Assembly: GCA_034439615.1 (NCBI GenBank)
Contig: JAWXAT010000002.1
Coordinates: 1-50,985, forward strand
Origin: Oligoflexia bacterium
GTDB lineage: Bacteria > Bdellovibrionota > Bdellovibrionia > JABDDW01
Direction of reading: 5' to 3'
Length of the DNA stretch: 50,985 nt
The notes under the pieces were generated by a model. That model ran no database searches, had not been told where the DNA came from, and saw only the letters and a program-made list of their open reading frames with translations. Positions within the stretch are counted from its first letter, which is position 1; the number at the start of each line of letters is the position of its first letter. The translations under genes and the position numbers were made by a program. Shown one piece after another: positions 7,105 through 15,940 of this stretch.

Positions 7105-9420
7105 GTGGATAAATATCTTGTATCATTAGCTTTTATACTTCTTTGCTTTGAGTGCGGATGGCTCTTCCAAGATCTTAAGATTGTGGATCTACCATTATTT
7201 CTCAATGGCAAATCTGAAATTGAAGCCGGTGATCCTATGGGAAAAATAGTCCGTACAAAAAAAGAAGTACGCAGACGCCCTAGTAGTAGCCTTGTCTGGG
7301 AAGAAACAAATATTTCACAAAATCTTTTTGCCTACGATACCATTTTGACACTTGAGCAATCTACTGCAGAAGTAAGTTTACTCGGTGATACACAAATTAC
7401 TTTGCATGAGAACACGTTAGTGGCAATTGAGCCACTTCAAGAAAATGCCACCGATCAAGGCCCCATTCGATTACGATTTCGCCAAGGGTCTATGCGCGCT
7501 GCCTTTGGGCGCGAGCCACAAAGTGTAAAAGCCGGTGATTGGATTGTTGAGGCAACTAGCAATACAAAAATTTCTATTCGCTCTGACGGAGAAAATCAAT
7601 TTGAACTTGAAACTTATGAGGGCGAAGCAAAAATTATCAACGCAAAAACTCTTGCAACTTCTGAAACAATTAAAGCTGGGCAAAGCATTAAAATGGAGCC
7701 TGAAAAACTTTCTGAAGTCAGAAAAGTTTTAGAACTAGAATGGTTTAGTCCCAAAGATGGTCAACGGTATTATACACATCAAGATAGTATTGCAGTGCCC
7801 TTCGAATGGAAAGGTGTTGCAACCGGGATTAAAATTTTTAACCATGAAAGTATTCGAGCACGTGATGTGAAATTTGCTCATAGTACTATTGGTGAAGAAA
7901 AACTTTCGCTAACCAAAGGTAACTACGTCTTACGACTACACAATGAAGCAACCAGTACATTCGCACGAATTATTTCTGTTTGGCCGGCGCCAAAAATCCA
8001 TTTAATTTCACCCCTAACTCGTGAGCGAATCAAATTTAAAACTGATGTAGATTTTCTCTGGACTCAACATCGAGATGCGAAAAATTACTTATGGGAGATA
8101 TCAACTGACTCTGAATTTAAAAACATCATACGAAATAAACAGACTATTGATAATTCAATAAGTGCCAAGGATCTACCCTTGGGGCAATACTACTGGCGAA
8201 TACGCGCCCATGATGATCAAGGTTTTGAGATACCCGAAATATATAACAACACTTTTTATATTTTAGAAAAACCACTAGCTGCACCAAAATTAAAAACGCC
8301 ACAAATAAAAATGGAAACGGGATTTAATTTCTGGAACTGGCTTATACCACAAGCTCAAGCTTCAGAAAAATCGACTCACACTTTACGATTACCAAAAAAA
8401 TACTCAGCAGAATTTCAATGGGAATCTGTGGAAGGTGCAGACCGCTATGTCATTGAAATTAGCGAAACACCTGATTTTCAAAACACAGTAGGCAATCAAG
8501 TTATTAATAACCCTAGCTATAAATGGCGCAACTTTCCGTTGGGAAAATATTATTGGCGCGTCGCAGGGCAAGCAAACAATGAAGTGGGTCTTTTTAGCGA
8601 AGTCGCCTATGCGGATTTGACTACTATTCCACAAGGCCCCATAACTCCGATGTCAAAAGAAACAGTAGATGCAAAATTAAAAATTCAAAAACAGATTGCC
8701 ACACAAATTTCACAGCCCGTGGTTGCACCACGACCTACGCCAATGCCGACGCCACCATTAATTGCAAAACCAACACCGACTCCACCTTTAAAACAAAAAC
8801 CATTACAGTGGGGCTATGAAGTACAAGTCGGTGCTGGAGGAAAATACAACCACTTCCGAGGAAATGATTTTATCGCCCGTGAAATCGGCCCCGTATACGG
8901 TCAAGCCCGCATGGCAGTAACTCCAGATTATACTTTTAGTACTTGGCGCCTTGAAGCTGAGCTAGAACGACATACTTTAAGAATGAAAGATCTTACATCA
9001 GCCCCACTTCAAGCGCCGATCACGAGATACATGGGGCGAGTTACTTTTATTGATGAAAATCCGTATAAAGATTATGCAAGCTATGGTCTCGCCATTCACA
9101 CCCAAACATTGATTTATCGACGATCAGACTTAGAGATCCTAAACATCTATGCACCCGTTTTTGTTGGCCCCATCATTGATTGGCGTCATTATGATAATGA
9201 CACAGAAATAAATTATCGTTTGGGAGTTTTTATTGGCGATCCATTTACCGGCAAAGTGATTTCATTTGAAGGACGCGCTAATCAAACATGGCTTTTTGAA
9301 ATGTGGCCAGGATTTATTTATACAATGACACTCGAAGGAAAACTTTCAACAGGTGCTACGACAGAGAAATCTTTTTGGGGCGATGCGACTGGAAACCTCT
9401 TCTTAGGCGTCCGGTGGTAA
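7105..9420 (+). CDS. FecR-domain protein with FN3-like repeats and C-terminal barrel-like domain
   Basis: The 771-residue product starts at a GTG with only a weak ribosome binding site. It has an N-terminal hydrophobic segment, a FecR-like domain (about 60-180, with the LRFRQGSMRAAFG strand and the VEATSNTKISIR block), three FN3-like modules ending in YYWRIRAHD- or YYWRVAGQA-type strands (about 210-510), and a Pro/Thr-rich linker (about 545-570). The last 200 residues alternate in polarity and end VRW, as outer-membrane beta-barrels often do. FecR domains are periplasmic and, in the classic system, relay signals to anti-sigma partners; no sigma/FecR operon is present here. It is a fused counterpart of the two genes at 19017 and 20789, and it overlaps the convergent glycine-rich gene by 65 bp. 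Confidence 0.8.
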   Translation: MDKYLVSLAFILLCFECGWLFQDLKIVDLPLFLNGKSEIEAGDPMGKIVRTKKEVRRRPSSSLVWEETNISQNLFAYDTILTLEQSTAEVSLLGDTQITLHENTLVAIEPLQENATDQGPIRLRFRQGSMRAAFGREPQSVKAGDWIVEATSNTKISIRSDGENQFELETYEGEAKIINAKTLATSETIKAGQSIKMEPEKLSEVRKVLELEWFSPKDGQRYYTHQDSIAVPFEWKGVATGIKIFNHESIRARDVKFAHSTIGEEKLSLTKGNYVLRLHNEATSTFARIISVWPAPKIHLISPLTRERIKFKTDVDFLWTQHRDAKNYLWEISTDSEFKNIIRNKQTIDNSISAKDLPLGQYYWRIRAHDDQGFEIPEIYNNTFYILEKPLAAPKLKTPQIKMETGFNFWNWLIPQAQASEKSTHTLRLPKKYSAEFQWESVEGADRYVIEISETPDFQNTVGNQVINNPSYKWRNFPLGKYYWRVAGQANNEVGLFSEVAYADLTTIPQGPITPMSKETVDAKLKIQKQIATQISQPVVAPRPTPMPTPPLIAKPTPTPPLKQKPLQWGYEVQVGAGGKYNHFRGNDFIAREIGPVYGQARMAVTPDYTFSTWRLEAELERHTLRMKDLTSAPLQAPITRYMGRVTFIDENPYKDYASYGLAIHTQTLIYRRSDLEILNIYAPVFVGPIIDWRHYDNDTEINYRLGVFIGDPFTGKVISFEGRANQTWLFEMWPGFIYTMTLEGKLSTGATTEKSFWGDATGNLFLGVRW

Positions 9421-10957
9421 TAAGCCCACCCAAATTACACATCAAAAGCAGAAGAAAAAACTCACCAGGACCACTAAGTTTTCCGCATGCTGGAGTAAAA
9501 TCAAAATTTGTTGTTTGATGCCCCTCGTACTTTGCAGCAACTACATTAATTTTTAATGGCGTAGGTATAGGAGCTGTTTGCGGTACTGTAGGTAGATAAT
9601 TAAATGTCAGTCGGTAGCGGTACCACCGCTTCCCCTTTAATATTGATATTGCTGTAGCACTTATCCAACCCGTATTATCTGAATTAAAACCATCGTTACT
9701 CCCCGCAACTTTAAAATTTATAGTACTTGTTCCTGGGATAACATCTTCTTTAACAAATGCAGTATATGTCGGACTCGAATTCGCTGTATCAATAGGCAAC
9801 GATTGGGCCACATGGCTAAAACCTGAGCGATAGATTACTTCACCCGCATCTGGGCCGTCAAAATTTGGTGTGTTTGAAAAAGTTCCTGTAACTCCAAATG
9901 CGATCCATGTATTTCCGGGGGCGCCATCGCCATTACCACCACCACTTCCACCAACTCCACCTTGCGCATCAATTGTTCCGCCACCGGTAATTGAATTTGG
10001 AGTAAAGAGTGAAACAATTCCCCCAGCTCCTCCGCCACCGCCACCATTTCCGGCAGTGACTCCACCATTTCCACCAGTGGCAAGAATTGATCCTGTAAGT
10101 GTGACATTTCCACCAACAAATAAACGAATGATGCCGCCACCGGCTCCACCACCACCACCCGCAATAAAACCGCCGGTGTTGTAACCCCCACCACCGCCGC
10201 CACCGCCGCCACTTCCGGCACCGTATGTAAATGTATCGAGATAAGAATCTAAAGCAGATACTCCGGCAACACCACCAGCAGGAGTTCCTGCACCATTACT
10301 TCCGCCTGAACTACTGTTTCCACCACCACCACCACCACCTCGCGGATCTGCCGCATGATCAACACCGGCTCCACCGCCCGCACCACCCGCTGTACTTGAA
10401 GTTCCAACTGCTGAAGTTGCGCCAATACTTCCGTTACCACCCGAACCACCGCCACAACGACCAGTGCCACCTCTTGGTACTACAGAAATTGATCCGCCAC
10501 CCGCCGTACCAATATCACCACGACAATCAATGATGCCCGCAATAACTACATCACCCATGATTCGCATTATGAGTGGAAGTGAGCCCTTGCCTTTAAGTGT
10601 CCAGCCAGTTGGTAAATCAAAAGTTGTGAATTGTAATGAAGTGTAAATATCAGTATTGATCGTTATAATATTTCCTGAAGTTGATCCATTTTCGCTGAAC
10701 TTTGAAAATGTTGTTATGTTAAACGGCCCATGTCTCCCATCACCAATGTTTACAAGATCATTGGCATTGTCAGCACCACTACCAGATGAACGATCGACAT
10801 AAATCTGAGGGTGAATAAAATGTAGGACGTAATTCCAAACAGCTGTGGTGGTATTTGCATCGTGATAACGAGTATCATTAAATCGTTCAGCTATTTGTGC
10901 TGCACTAACTGACTGCGGAAGGAGTAAAGCGAATAACAAAACCGAAAAGTATATCAT
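9356..10957 (-). CDS. Secreted glycine-rich protein with CTERM-like tail
   Basis: The 533-residue product has a signal peptide (1-19, ending SVSAA) and an N-terminal region of about 150 residues. A very glycine-rich centre (about 150-350) is full of GGGGGG runs, and a beta-rich domain (about 370-480) follows. The tail has three parts: CGKLSGPGE, a hydrophobic stretch FFLLLLMCNLGGLI, and a basic end with GRLRRG and RPKK. This Cys/Gly motif, membrane segment and Arg/Lys cluster resemble CTERM-type sorting signals such as MYXO-CTERM, but I cannot assign a known class. It is the last gene of a four-gene operon, overlapping the receiver-TPR gene by 4 bp, which suggests it is an output of, or is controlled with, that signalling system. 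Confidence 0.75.
   Translation of the reverse strand: MIYFSVLLFALLLPQSVSAAQIAERFNDTRYHDANTTTAVWNYVLHFIHPQIYVDRSSGSGADNANDLVNIGDGRHGPFNITTFSKFSENGSTSGNIITINTDIYTSLQFTTFDLPTGWTLKGKGSLPLIMRIMGDVVIAGIIDCRGDIGTAGGGSISVVPRGGTGRCGGGSGGNGSIGATSAVGTSSTAGGAGGGAGVDHAADPRGGGGGGGNSSSGGSNGAGTPAGGVAGVSALDSYLDTFTYGAGSGGGGGGGGGYNTGGFIAGGGGGAGGGIIRLFVGGNVTLTGSILATGGNGGVTAGNGGGGGGAGGIVSLFTPNSITGGGTIDAQGGVGGSGGGNGDGAPGNTWIAFGVTGTFSNTPNFDGPDAGEVIYRSGFSHVAQSLPIDTANSSPTYTAFVKEDVIPGTSTINFKVAGSNDGFNSDNTGWISATAISILKGKRWYRYRLTFNYLPTVPQTAPIPTPLKINVVAAKYEGHQTTNFDFTPACGKLSGPGEFFLLLLMCNLGGLITTGRLRRGFQSHRPKKISLS
9925..10490. repeat. GGN/NCC triplet-rich tract
   Basis: The plus strand is packed with CCACC, CCGCC and similar triplets, and the minus strand with GGTGG and GGAGG, because it encodes the poly-glycine core of the protein above. 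It is far more GC-rich than its surroundings. The minus-strand runs of GG every third base could form G-quadruplexes and are prone to slippage. Proline- and histidine-rich open frames on the opposite strand are shadows of this tract. Confidence 0.75.
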
Positions 10958-11790
10958 CCCGTCTTTTGTAAATTATTGATCTCATTTAAAAGGCTATGAG
11001 CACCAACATGATAGGGTTGTAGTTTGACAGCTGTTTTAAGAAATTTTATAGCCTGATCAAATTCTTGTTTAAAAAAATACGCTTGCCCGACGTAAAAGTG
11101 TAAATCCGCATTATCAGGAAAGTATACGATGGCATCGCTACTCAGCTTAACCGCTTTATCAAACCACTTCACCTTCGTATATGATTTAGCTAAATTTATA
11201 ATAAGTTGAATGTTCATTTGCTTGAGATCATATTTTTCAGGAGGGAGTTCACTATTAATTCTCACAGTGCCCGTTTTGGGATTTATCTTAGCAGAGGTCT
11301 TGGCTACTTTAGCTAAAATATAATTATTTGATGGCACTTCACGATTAAGTGCGGCTTCGAACTCAGCAGCACTTTCGTCAATTTCACCATTCATAAGAAT
11401 ATTAATTTTATCTTTGAGAATATTTGCGCGAAATGGCTTTACAAGATACGCATCAACACGCGACTTTGCCGCTTTTGAAATTTTCATGCGCTCATGAGAA
11501 CTTTGCGAACTTACCATTAAGAACTTTATGCTAGCGCGCGCTGGGTCTTTACGCACGGCGCGCAGTAAAGTTAGACCATCGATGTGTGGCATCTCCCAAT
11601 CTGAAATGATAAAATCAATACGCTGGCTGTGATTTTGAATAATTTTAATTGCTGCCTTACCATCTTTAGCTTGAATTACTTTATTGAATCCAAAACTATT
11701 AAGGTACTGAGCTAAAATATCTCTTACTTGACCATCATCATCGACGATCAAAAAAGTTGCCTCTTTCGGATCAATCACATTGCTACTCAT
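10954..11790 (-). CDS. Response regulator with C-terminal TPR repeats
   Basis: The 278-residue cytoplasmic protein has a CheY-like receiver domain (about 10-135): acidic pocket DDD at 17-19, phospho-acceptor Asp64 in IISDWEMP, Ser94 in place of the switch Thr, and Lys118 in LVKPF. The C-terminal third (about 185-275) has two TPR-like helix pairs (SYTKVKWFDKAVKLSSDA, QAYFFKQEFDQAIKFLKTA). There is no DNA-binding domain, so output is probably through protein binding. It overlaps both neighbours by 4 bp, so it is made with the two kinases and the glycine-rich protein. Confidence 0.9.
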   Translation of the reverse strand: MSSNVIDPKEATFLIVDDDGQVRDILAQYLNSFGFNKVIQAKDGKAAIKIIQNHSQRIDFIISDWEMPHIDGLTLLRAVRKDPARASIKFLMVSSQSSHERMKISKAAKSRVDAYLVKPFRANILKDKINILMNGEIDESAAEFEAALNREVPSNNYILAKVAKTSAKINPKTGTVRINSELPPEKYDLKQMNIQLIINLAKSYTKVKWFDKAVKLSSDAIVYFPDNADLHFYVGQAYFFKQEFDQAIKFLKTAVKLQPYHVGAHSLLNEINNLQKTG

Positions 11791-13061
11791 AAACCCTCTC
11801 CTTCACCATCAATTGGTATAAGGATGCGAAACTCAGCACCACCTTGAGGGTGATTAGATACACTCAGATTTCCACCGTGTGTGATTTCAATAACTTCTTT
11901 GCAAATTGATAAACCAAGACCCGTCCCCTTGGCCCCTTTGGTCGTAAAAAACGCATCAAATATTGTAGCGAAATTTTCTTCAGGTATCCCAGGGCCAGAA
12001 TCATGAATTTTAATTTCAATTTGATCATCGACAACTTGGCCAGTAATTTCTATTTTTCCCTTATCTCCAATAGCGTGTGTTGCATTGATGATAAGATTCA
12101 TAAATACCTGGACCATTGCCGTATGATTTATGTAAACCAGAGGAAGCCCCTCAAGACTAACAACAACATTAATGCGCGAACGCATGAGTTCATGTTTCAT
12201 CAGAAGTATGGTTTCATCAATGGGAGTTGCGATATTAATTTTATTAAAACTTCCACCCGTATCAGACGGCTTCACAAGATTTTTAAAACGCTCTAAAACT
12301 TTACTCGCGTGTTCAGTTGCAATTAATATTGTTTCGAGTGCTTTTTTCATTTCCGGTTCAGCGCCATCTTTTGATAAATCAGCACGCCCCATGATTTGCA
12401 GTAAAATATTTCCAAATTCATGACCAACGTTTCTTGCAACCGCTGCAACCATCAATGTTTTTTCATTATCAAATATGCGCTTCTTGAGTTCGTCTAGATG
12501 TTCACGCAGAGCAATATCTCGTTGCCTGATATTCCACATCGAAACCATATTGCGTGCTTTTTGTAGTATTTCGCCCTCGGAAAAAGGTTTATTAAGATAG
12601 TCCCAACGGTCTGAGAATTCTTTGCCAAATATTTTTTGAATTGAATTTATATTTCTATCTTGATACGCGGTTACAAGCACTGCGTACATATGAGGATCCA
12701 AAGCATGAATCTGCTTTACTGTTTCAATACCATCTATGCCATCACCCAAGAGCACGTCAAAAAATCCCATGGCATATGGTTTATTCTCGGCTAAGGCTTT
12801 TTTAACCTCTTGCACTGCTTGTTCACCATTGTGAACGGTTGTTACTTCAAAATTATCAATAAAATTATCATCCGTAGTAAGTTCTTCTTTTTTTGAACGG
12901 CTGCTTTTAATTGAAATTACTTTTGCCACCGGGCTTAAGATATCGCGATAGGCTTGTGCAATCTCAATTTCATCTTCCACCACAAGAATTCGACGACTTA
13001 CAATCAGTTCAGGTTGTACTGGAATTTTTTCAACTTTTACGGCATTTTGATTGCTTTTCAT
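11787..13061 (-). CDS. Receiver-histidine kinase hybrid (soluble)
   Basis: The 424-residue protein has no membrane segment. An N-terminal receiver domain (about 23-175) carries DE at 30-31, Asp102 in FFDVLLGD, Thr131 and Lys158 in LNKPF; about 25 extra residues are inserted after its first helix. A coiled linker leads to a HisKA-like helix with His214 in NVGHEFGN and a HATPase domain (NLIINATHAI, HDSGPGIP, GTGLGLSICKEV). Receiver-first hybrids usually take a phosphate from another kinase and pass it on, so it may act between the membrane kinase upstream and the receiver-TPR protein downstream. It overlaps both by 4 bp. Confidence 0.9.
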   Translation of the reverse strand: MKSNQNAVKVEKIPVQPELIVSRRILVVEDEIEIAQAYRDILSPVAKVISIKSSRSKKEELTTDDNFIDNFEVTTVHNGEQAVQEVKKALAENKPYAMGFFDVLLGDGIDGIETVKQIHALDPHMYAVLVTAYQDRNINSIQKIFGKEFSDRWDYLNKPFSEGEILQKARNMVSMWNIRQRDIALREHLDELKKRIFDNEKTLMVAAVARNVGHEFGNILLQIMGRADLSKDGAEPEMKKALETILIATEHASKVLERFKNLVKPSDTGGSFNKINIATPIDETILLMKHELMRSRINVVVSLEGLPLVYINHTAMVQVFMNLIINATHAIGDKGKIEITGQVVDDQIEIKIHDSGPGIPEENFATIFDAFFTTKGAKGTGLGLSICKEVIEITHGGNLSVSNHPQGGAEFRILIPIDGEGEGL

Positions 13062-15163
13062 GCAGCTACCTCACGTTGCGTATTTTGACTTAATGGCAAT
13101 TCAATTCGAAATTTAGTTTCAGCATTTGAATCACTATGTACTAAATAAAGATCTCCATGAAATGCGCGAACAAATCTTCGACTAATACTTAATCCAAGCC
13201 CCGTGCCCAACTCAGGAGATTTTGTTGAAAACTGACTCTCAAAAAGTTTGATTTGATTTTCTTTTGAAATTCCAATTCCATTATCGCTAATATCAATGCA
13301 GAGTTTGTTTCCGTCATTAAAAGTTTCAATTCTTACAAAACCTTTTTTTGTCGGATCTTTTAATTCAGCTACTGCGTACAGTGCATTTCTCATTAAATTA
13401 GTGAGAACCTGTATAAGTTCATCGCGATCGATATTTGAAGAATCAATACTCGCATTATATTTTTCGATTACTTGAATTTTATTTTTAGCAAAGAGATCAG
13501 CCACAATATTCACGGCGTCATGGAGTATAGGGTGAATTTTCATTTTTGCCCGAGAACTTGATACAGCACTGAGAGATCTCATTTGTTTTAGAATTTTTTC
13601 TATACGGCCAGCTTGTTGCATTAAAAAATTTGTATCTTTCTCAAGGGTGCCCATATCATCATCCCAGTGTTTAAATATCTGAGTGATATTGTGAAGATCT
13701 TCTTGCATGAGTGTCATTTTAGGATCAATCGATGAGGGCTCCTGAAGAGATCTTAAAAATCCCTCAAATCCTTTTTCTTGAATTTCTTCTTGCCATGCTT
13801 TTACAATCTGCCCCAAAAGATCTTTGTGTGTTAGAACTTCATCGTTAAGACGTTTTTGAACTTTTTGTATACGCGTCATAAGACTTGTAAGTGGATTTAA
13901 AACTTCATGAGCTGTACGACCCGCAATCTCACCCACTGAGGCAAGACGTGTTGTTCTCAAAAGTGCCTCTTGAGCTTCTTTTACTGCGTGGTTTTGTTCT
14001 TCTAATTTTTTAGTGCGATCAATAACTTTATTTTCTAGCTCTCTATTTATTTCTTCTAACTGCACACGTGAACTTTTTAAATCAAGTGTCATGCGATTAA
14101 ATGAATTCGATAATACGGCAATTTCATCATGTGATTTTATTTGAAGTGCTGCATCGAGATTTCCCGCTGACACTTTCTCCATGGCCTCCATGAGTTTTTG
14201 AAGAGGCTGCGTTAATGTGCGTGAAAAGAAAATCGTTGCGATAAAAGTTACAGTCGTGATGATCAGTGCAAATAAAAGTGATCTTGTAATAAGTTGTTTT
14301 ACTGCCATAAAAGCTCGAGCACTTTCAACTTGTGAGATAATGCCAAGACCACCTACACTTACACGCGAGTAAGCACCTAATTGCTCTTTACCCTGATCAG
14401 AATACTCCATGACACCTGTAGAAAAACTGCCACGTCTAAATTCATTTACAATTGGTGATTTAGAAAAATCGCGGGCCTCTGACATATAAGTTGGTTTTGC
14501 ATGAATGAGCACACGTCCATCAGCCCCAATAATAAAAGCTTGAGTCAGTGTTGATGTTTTTAGGTTTTTCAAAAATTGATCAGCTTTTACATAACCTACA
14601 ACAGCCATTAGTTTTTCAGGTGTTCCGCTTGAGCCTTCACGAATTACAGAAATACCCATACCGATCAGTGCCGGGCCTTGTGGAATAGTTGCATTCCATA
14701 CCGCTAATGATTTTGATTGAATCAGATCAAAAGGAATTTCACGTATTGCAGGTAATATTTCATCATAGTATTTCTCATCAACCTTGTATAATTCAGCAAA
14801 ACTTTTATCTGTAATCTGAGAAATTCTTTTCATATTTTTTGAAAAGCCAAGTTCATACAATTCAAGTCGAACCAAGAGTGGATCTTTTTCTACAATTTCT
14901 TGAAAAGCTGTTTGGGTTCGGCGTTCTAAATTTCCAGCAAAAATTAAGGCATAGAGTTTTAATTTATCTGCTGCACCTAAAAGAGATGTTTCAACTTCTG
15001 CAGCAAGTGTTGTAACCACACTCTTATTTAGATCAAATACGAGAGCCTTTTTATCACTCTCAAAAATGCGTGTTGCTAATAATAAATAGAGACCAAGTGC
15101 TCCCACCAAGAGAACAGTCACAACTGATAAGATCTTGTAACGAATGGAGAATCTTAATTTCAC
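13058..15163 (-). CDS. Cache-HAMP membrane sensor histidine kinase
   Basis: I choose the GTG at 15163 (701 residues): AGGGAG lies about 8 nt upstream and translation then opens with the basic KLRFSIRYK stretch before the first membrane helix. A longer frame starting at 15223 lacks these signs. Order: membrane helix (about 10-30), periplasmic dCache-like sensor (35-285), second helix (about 293-314), HAMP (315-365), coiled coil, His419 in GRTAHEVLNP, then an unusually long dimerisation region (about 420-535), and a HATPase domain (N box NLMRNALYAV, DISDNGIG, GTGLGLSISRRF). It is the first gene of the operon. The sensor domain is a paralogue of that in the cyclase at 17078; the ligand is unknown. 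Confidence 0.9.
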   Translation of the reverse strand: MKLRFSIRYKILSVVTVLLVGALGLYLLLATRIFESDKKALVFDLNKSVVTTLAAEVETSLLGAADKLKLYALIFAGNLERRTQTAFQEIVEKDPLLVRLELYELGFSKNMKRISQITDKSFAELYKVDEKYYDEILPAIREIPFDLIQSKSLAVWNATIPQGPALIGMGISVIREGSSGTPEKLMAVVGYVKADQFLKNLKTSTLTQAFIIGADGRVLIHAKPTYMSEARDFSKSPIVNEFRRGSFSTGVMEYSDQGKEQLGAYSRVSVGGLGIISQVESARAFMAVKQLITRSLLFALIITTVTFIATIFFSRTLTQPLQKLMEAMEKVSAGNLDAALQIKSHDEIAVLSNSFNRMTLDLKSSRVQLEEINRELENKVIDRTKKLEEQNHAVKEAQEALLRTTRLASVGEIAGRTAHEVLNPLTSLMTRIQKVQKRLNDEVLTHKDLLGQIVKAWQEEIQEKGFEGFLRSLQEPSSIDPKMTLMQEDLHNITQIFKHWDDDMGTLEKDTNFLMQQAGRIEKILKQMRSLSAVSSSRAKMKIHPILHDAVNIVADLFAKNKIQVIEKYNASIDSSNIDRDELIQVLTNLMRNALYAVAELKDPTKKGFVRIETFNDGNKLCIDISDNGIGISKENQIKLFESQFSTKSPELGTGLGLSISRRFVRAFHGDLYLVHSDSNAETKFRIELPLSQNTQREVAA

Positions 15164-15371
15164 GAAACACTCCCTTATAAAGCTTTTCGGCACATGCGCA
15201 AAAAAACAAAAGGGAATTTTCATAAGTAATTACGAACATTTATGTGCTTATTTTTGACTTAAAATGTCGATTTTTTTACCGCAATGCGTTAAAAAGTATT
15301 AATATTAAGGTGCACCGACGATAAATTTGTTATTAAAAGACTCGTCATCACAATATTTAGAAAGGTTATTC

Positions 15372-15935
15372 ATGTCAGAAACTGTAGAAATTTCTCTCGA
15401 ATTTACACCAAATCCTAACTCACTTAAGTACGTAGTAAATCGTGTTTTACTTGAATCAGGAGCTGCGAGTTTTTCAAGCATTGAATCAGCAACACCGTCA
15501 CCACTAGCAGTAAAATTATTAAATCTACCCGGTCTTGTGGGTGTTATGTTGGGTCGCAATTTTATCACCATAACAAAAAGTGATGCTAGTGATTGGGATA
15601 AAATTCATCAGGCTAGTTCTGATTTAATTAAGGCGCATCTTGAAAATAATGAAACTGTTTTAGAAAAAACACATTCCAATGCTCCCGCCAATCACTCAAG
15701 TGCAACAGGAGAAATCGAAACAAAAATTAAGGAAATACTTGATGCTGAAATCAGGCCCGCAGTGGCAATGGATGGCGGCGATATCACTTTTGATAAATAC
15801 GAAGACGGCACGGTTTATCTTTTTCTCCAAGGTTCTTGTTCAGGGTGTCCAAGTTCAACAATGACACTGAAAATGGGAATTGAATCTCGCCTTAAAGAAA
15901 TGATTCCCGAAATTCGCGAAGTAGTGGCAATATAA
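15372..15935 (+). CDS. nfu: Nfu-type iron-sulfur scaffold protein
   Basis: The start at 15372 (187 residues) is preceded by AAAGG at 6 nt; a frame opening at 15327 is longer but unsupported. The N-terminal Nfu domain opens with EFTPNPNSLKYVVNR and includes LLNLPGLVGVMLGRNFITI. The C-terminal NifU domain (about 112-187) has the VAMDGGDI motif and the cluster-binding CSGC at 156-159. Such two-domain proteins carry and hand over Fe-S clusters in the cytoplasm. It is one more Fe-S gene in a window that also holds bolA, grxD, a [2Fe-2S] ferredoxin and aconitase. The lipoprotein gene follows after 5 bp. Confidence 0.92.
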   Translation: MSETVEISLEFTPNPNSLKYVVNRVLLESGAASFSSIESATPSPLAVKLLNLPGLVGVMLGRNFITITKSDASDWDKIHQASSDLIKAHLENNETVLEKTHSNAPANHSSATGEIETKIKEILDAEIRPAVAMDGGDITFDKYEDGTVYLFLQGSCSGCPSSTMTLKMGIESRLKEMIPEIREVVAI

Positions 15936-15940
15936 CTTAC

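Noticed and set aside
9925-10490. CRISPR-like or direct-repeat array
   Set aside because: The repetition is triplet-based codon bias for glycine, with no regular repeat-spacer pattern.
9870-10533. Proline-rich and histidine-rich frames opposite the Gly-rich gene
   Set aside because: They are antisense shadows of GGN codons; the minus-strand frame has a signal peptide and fits its operon.
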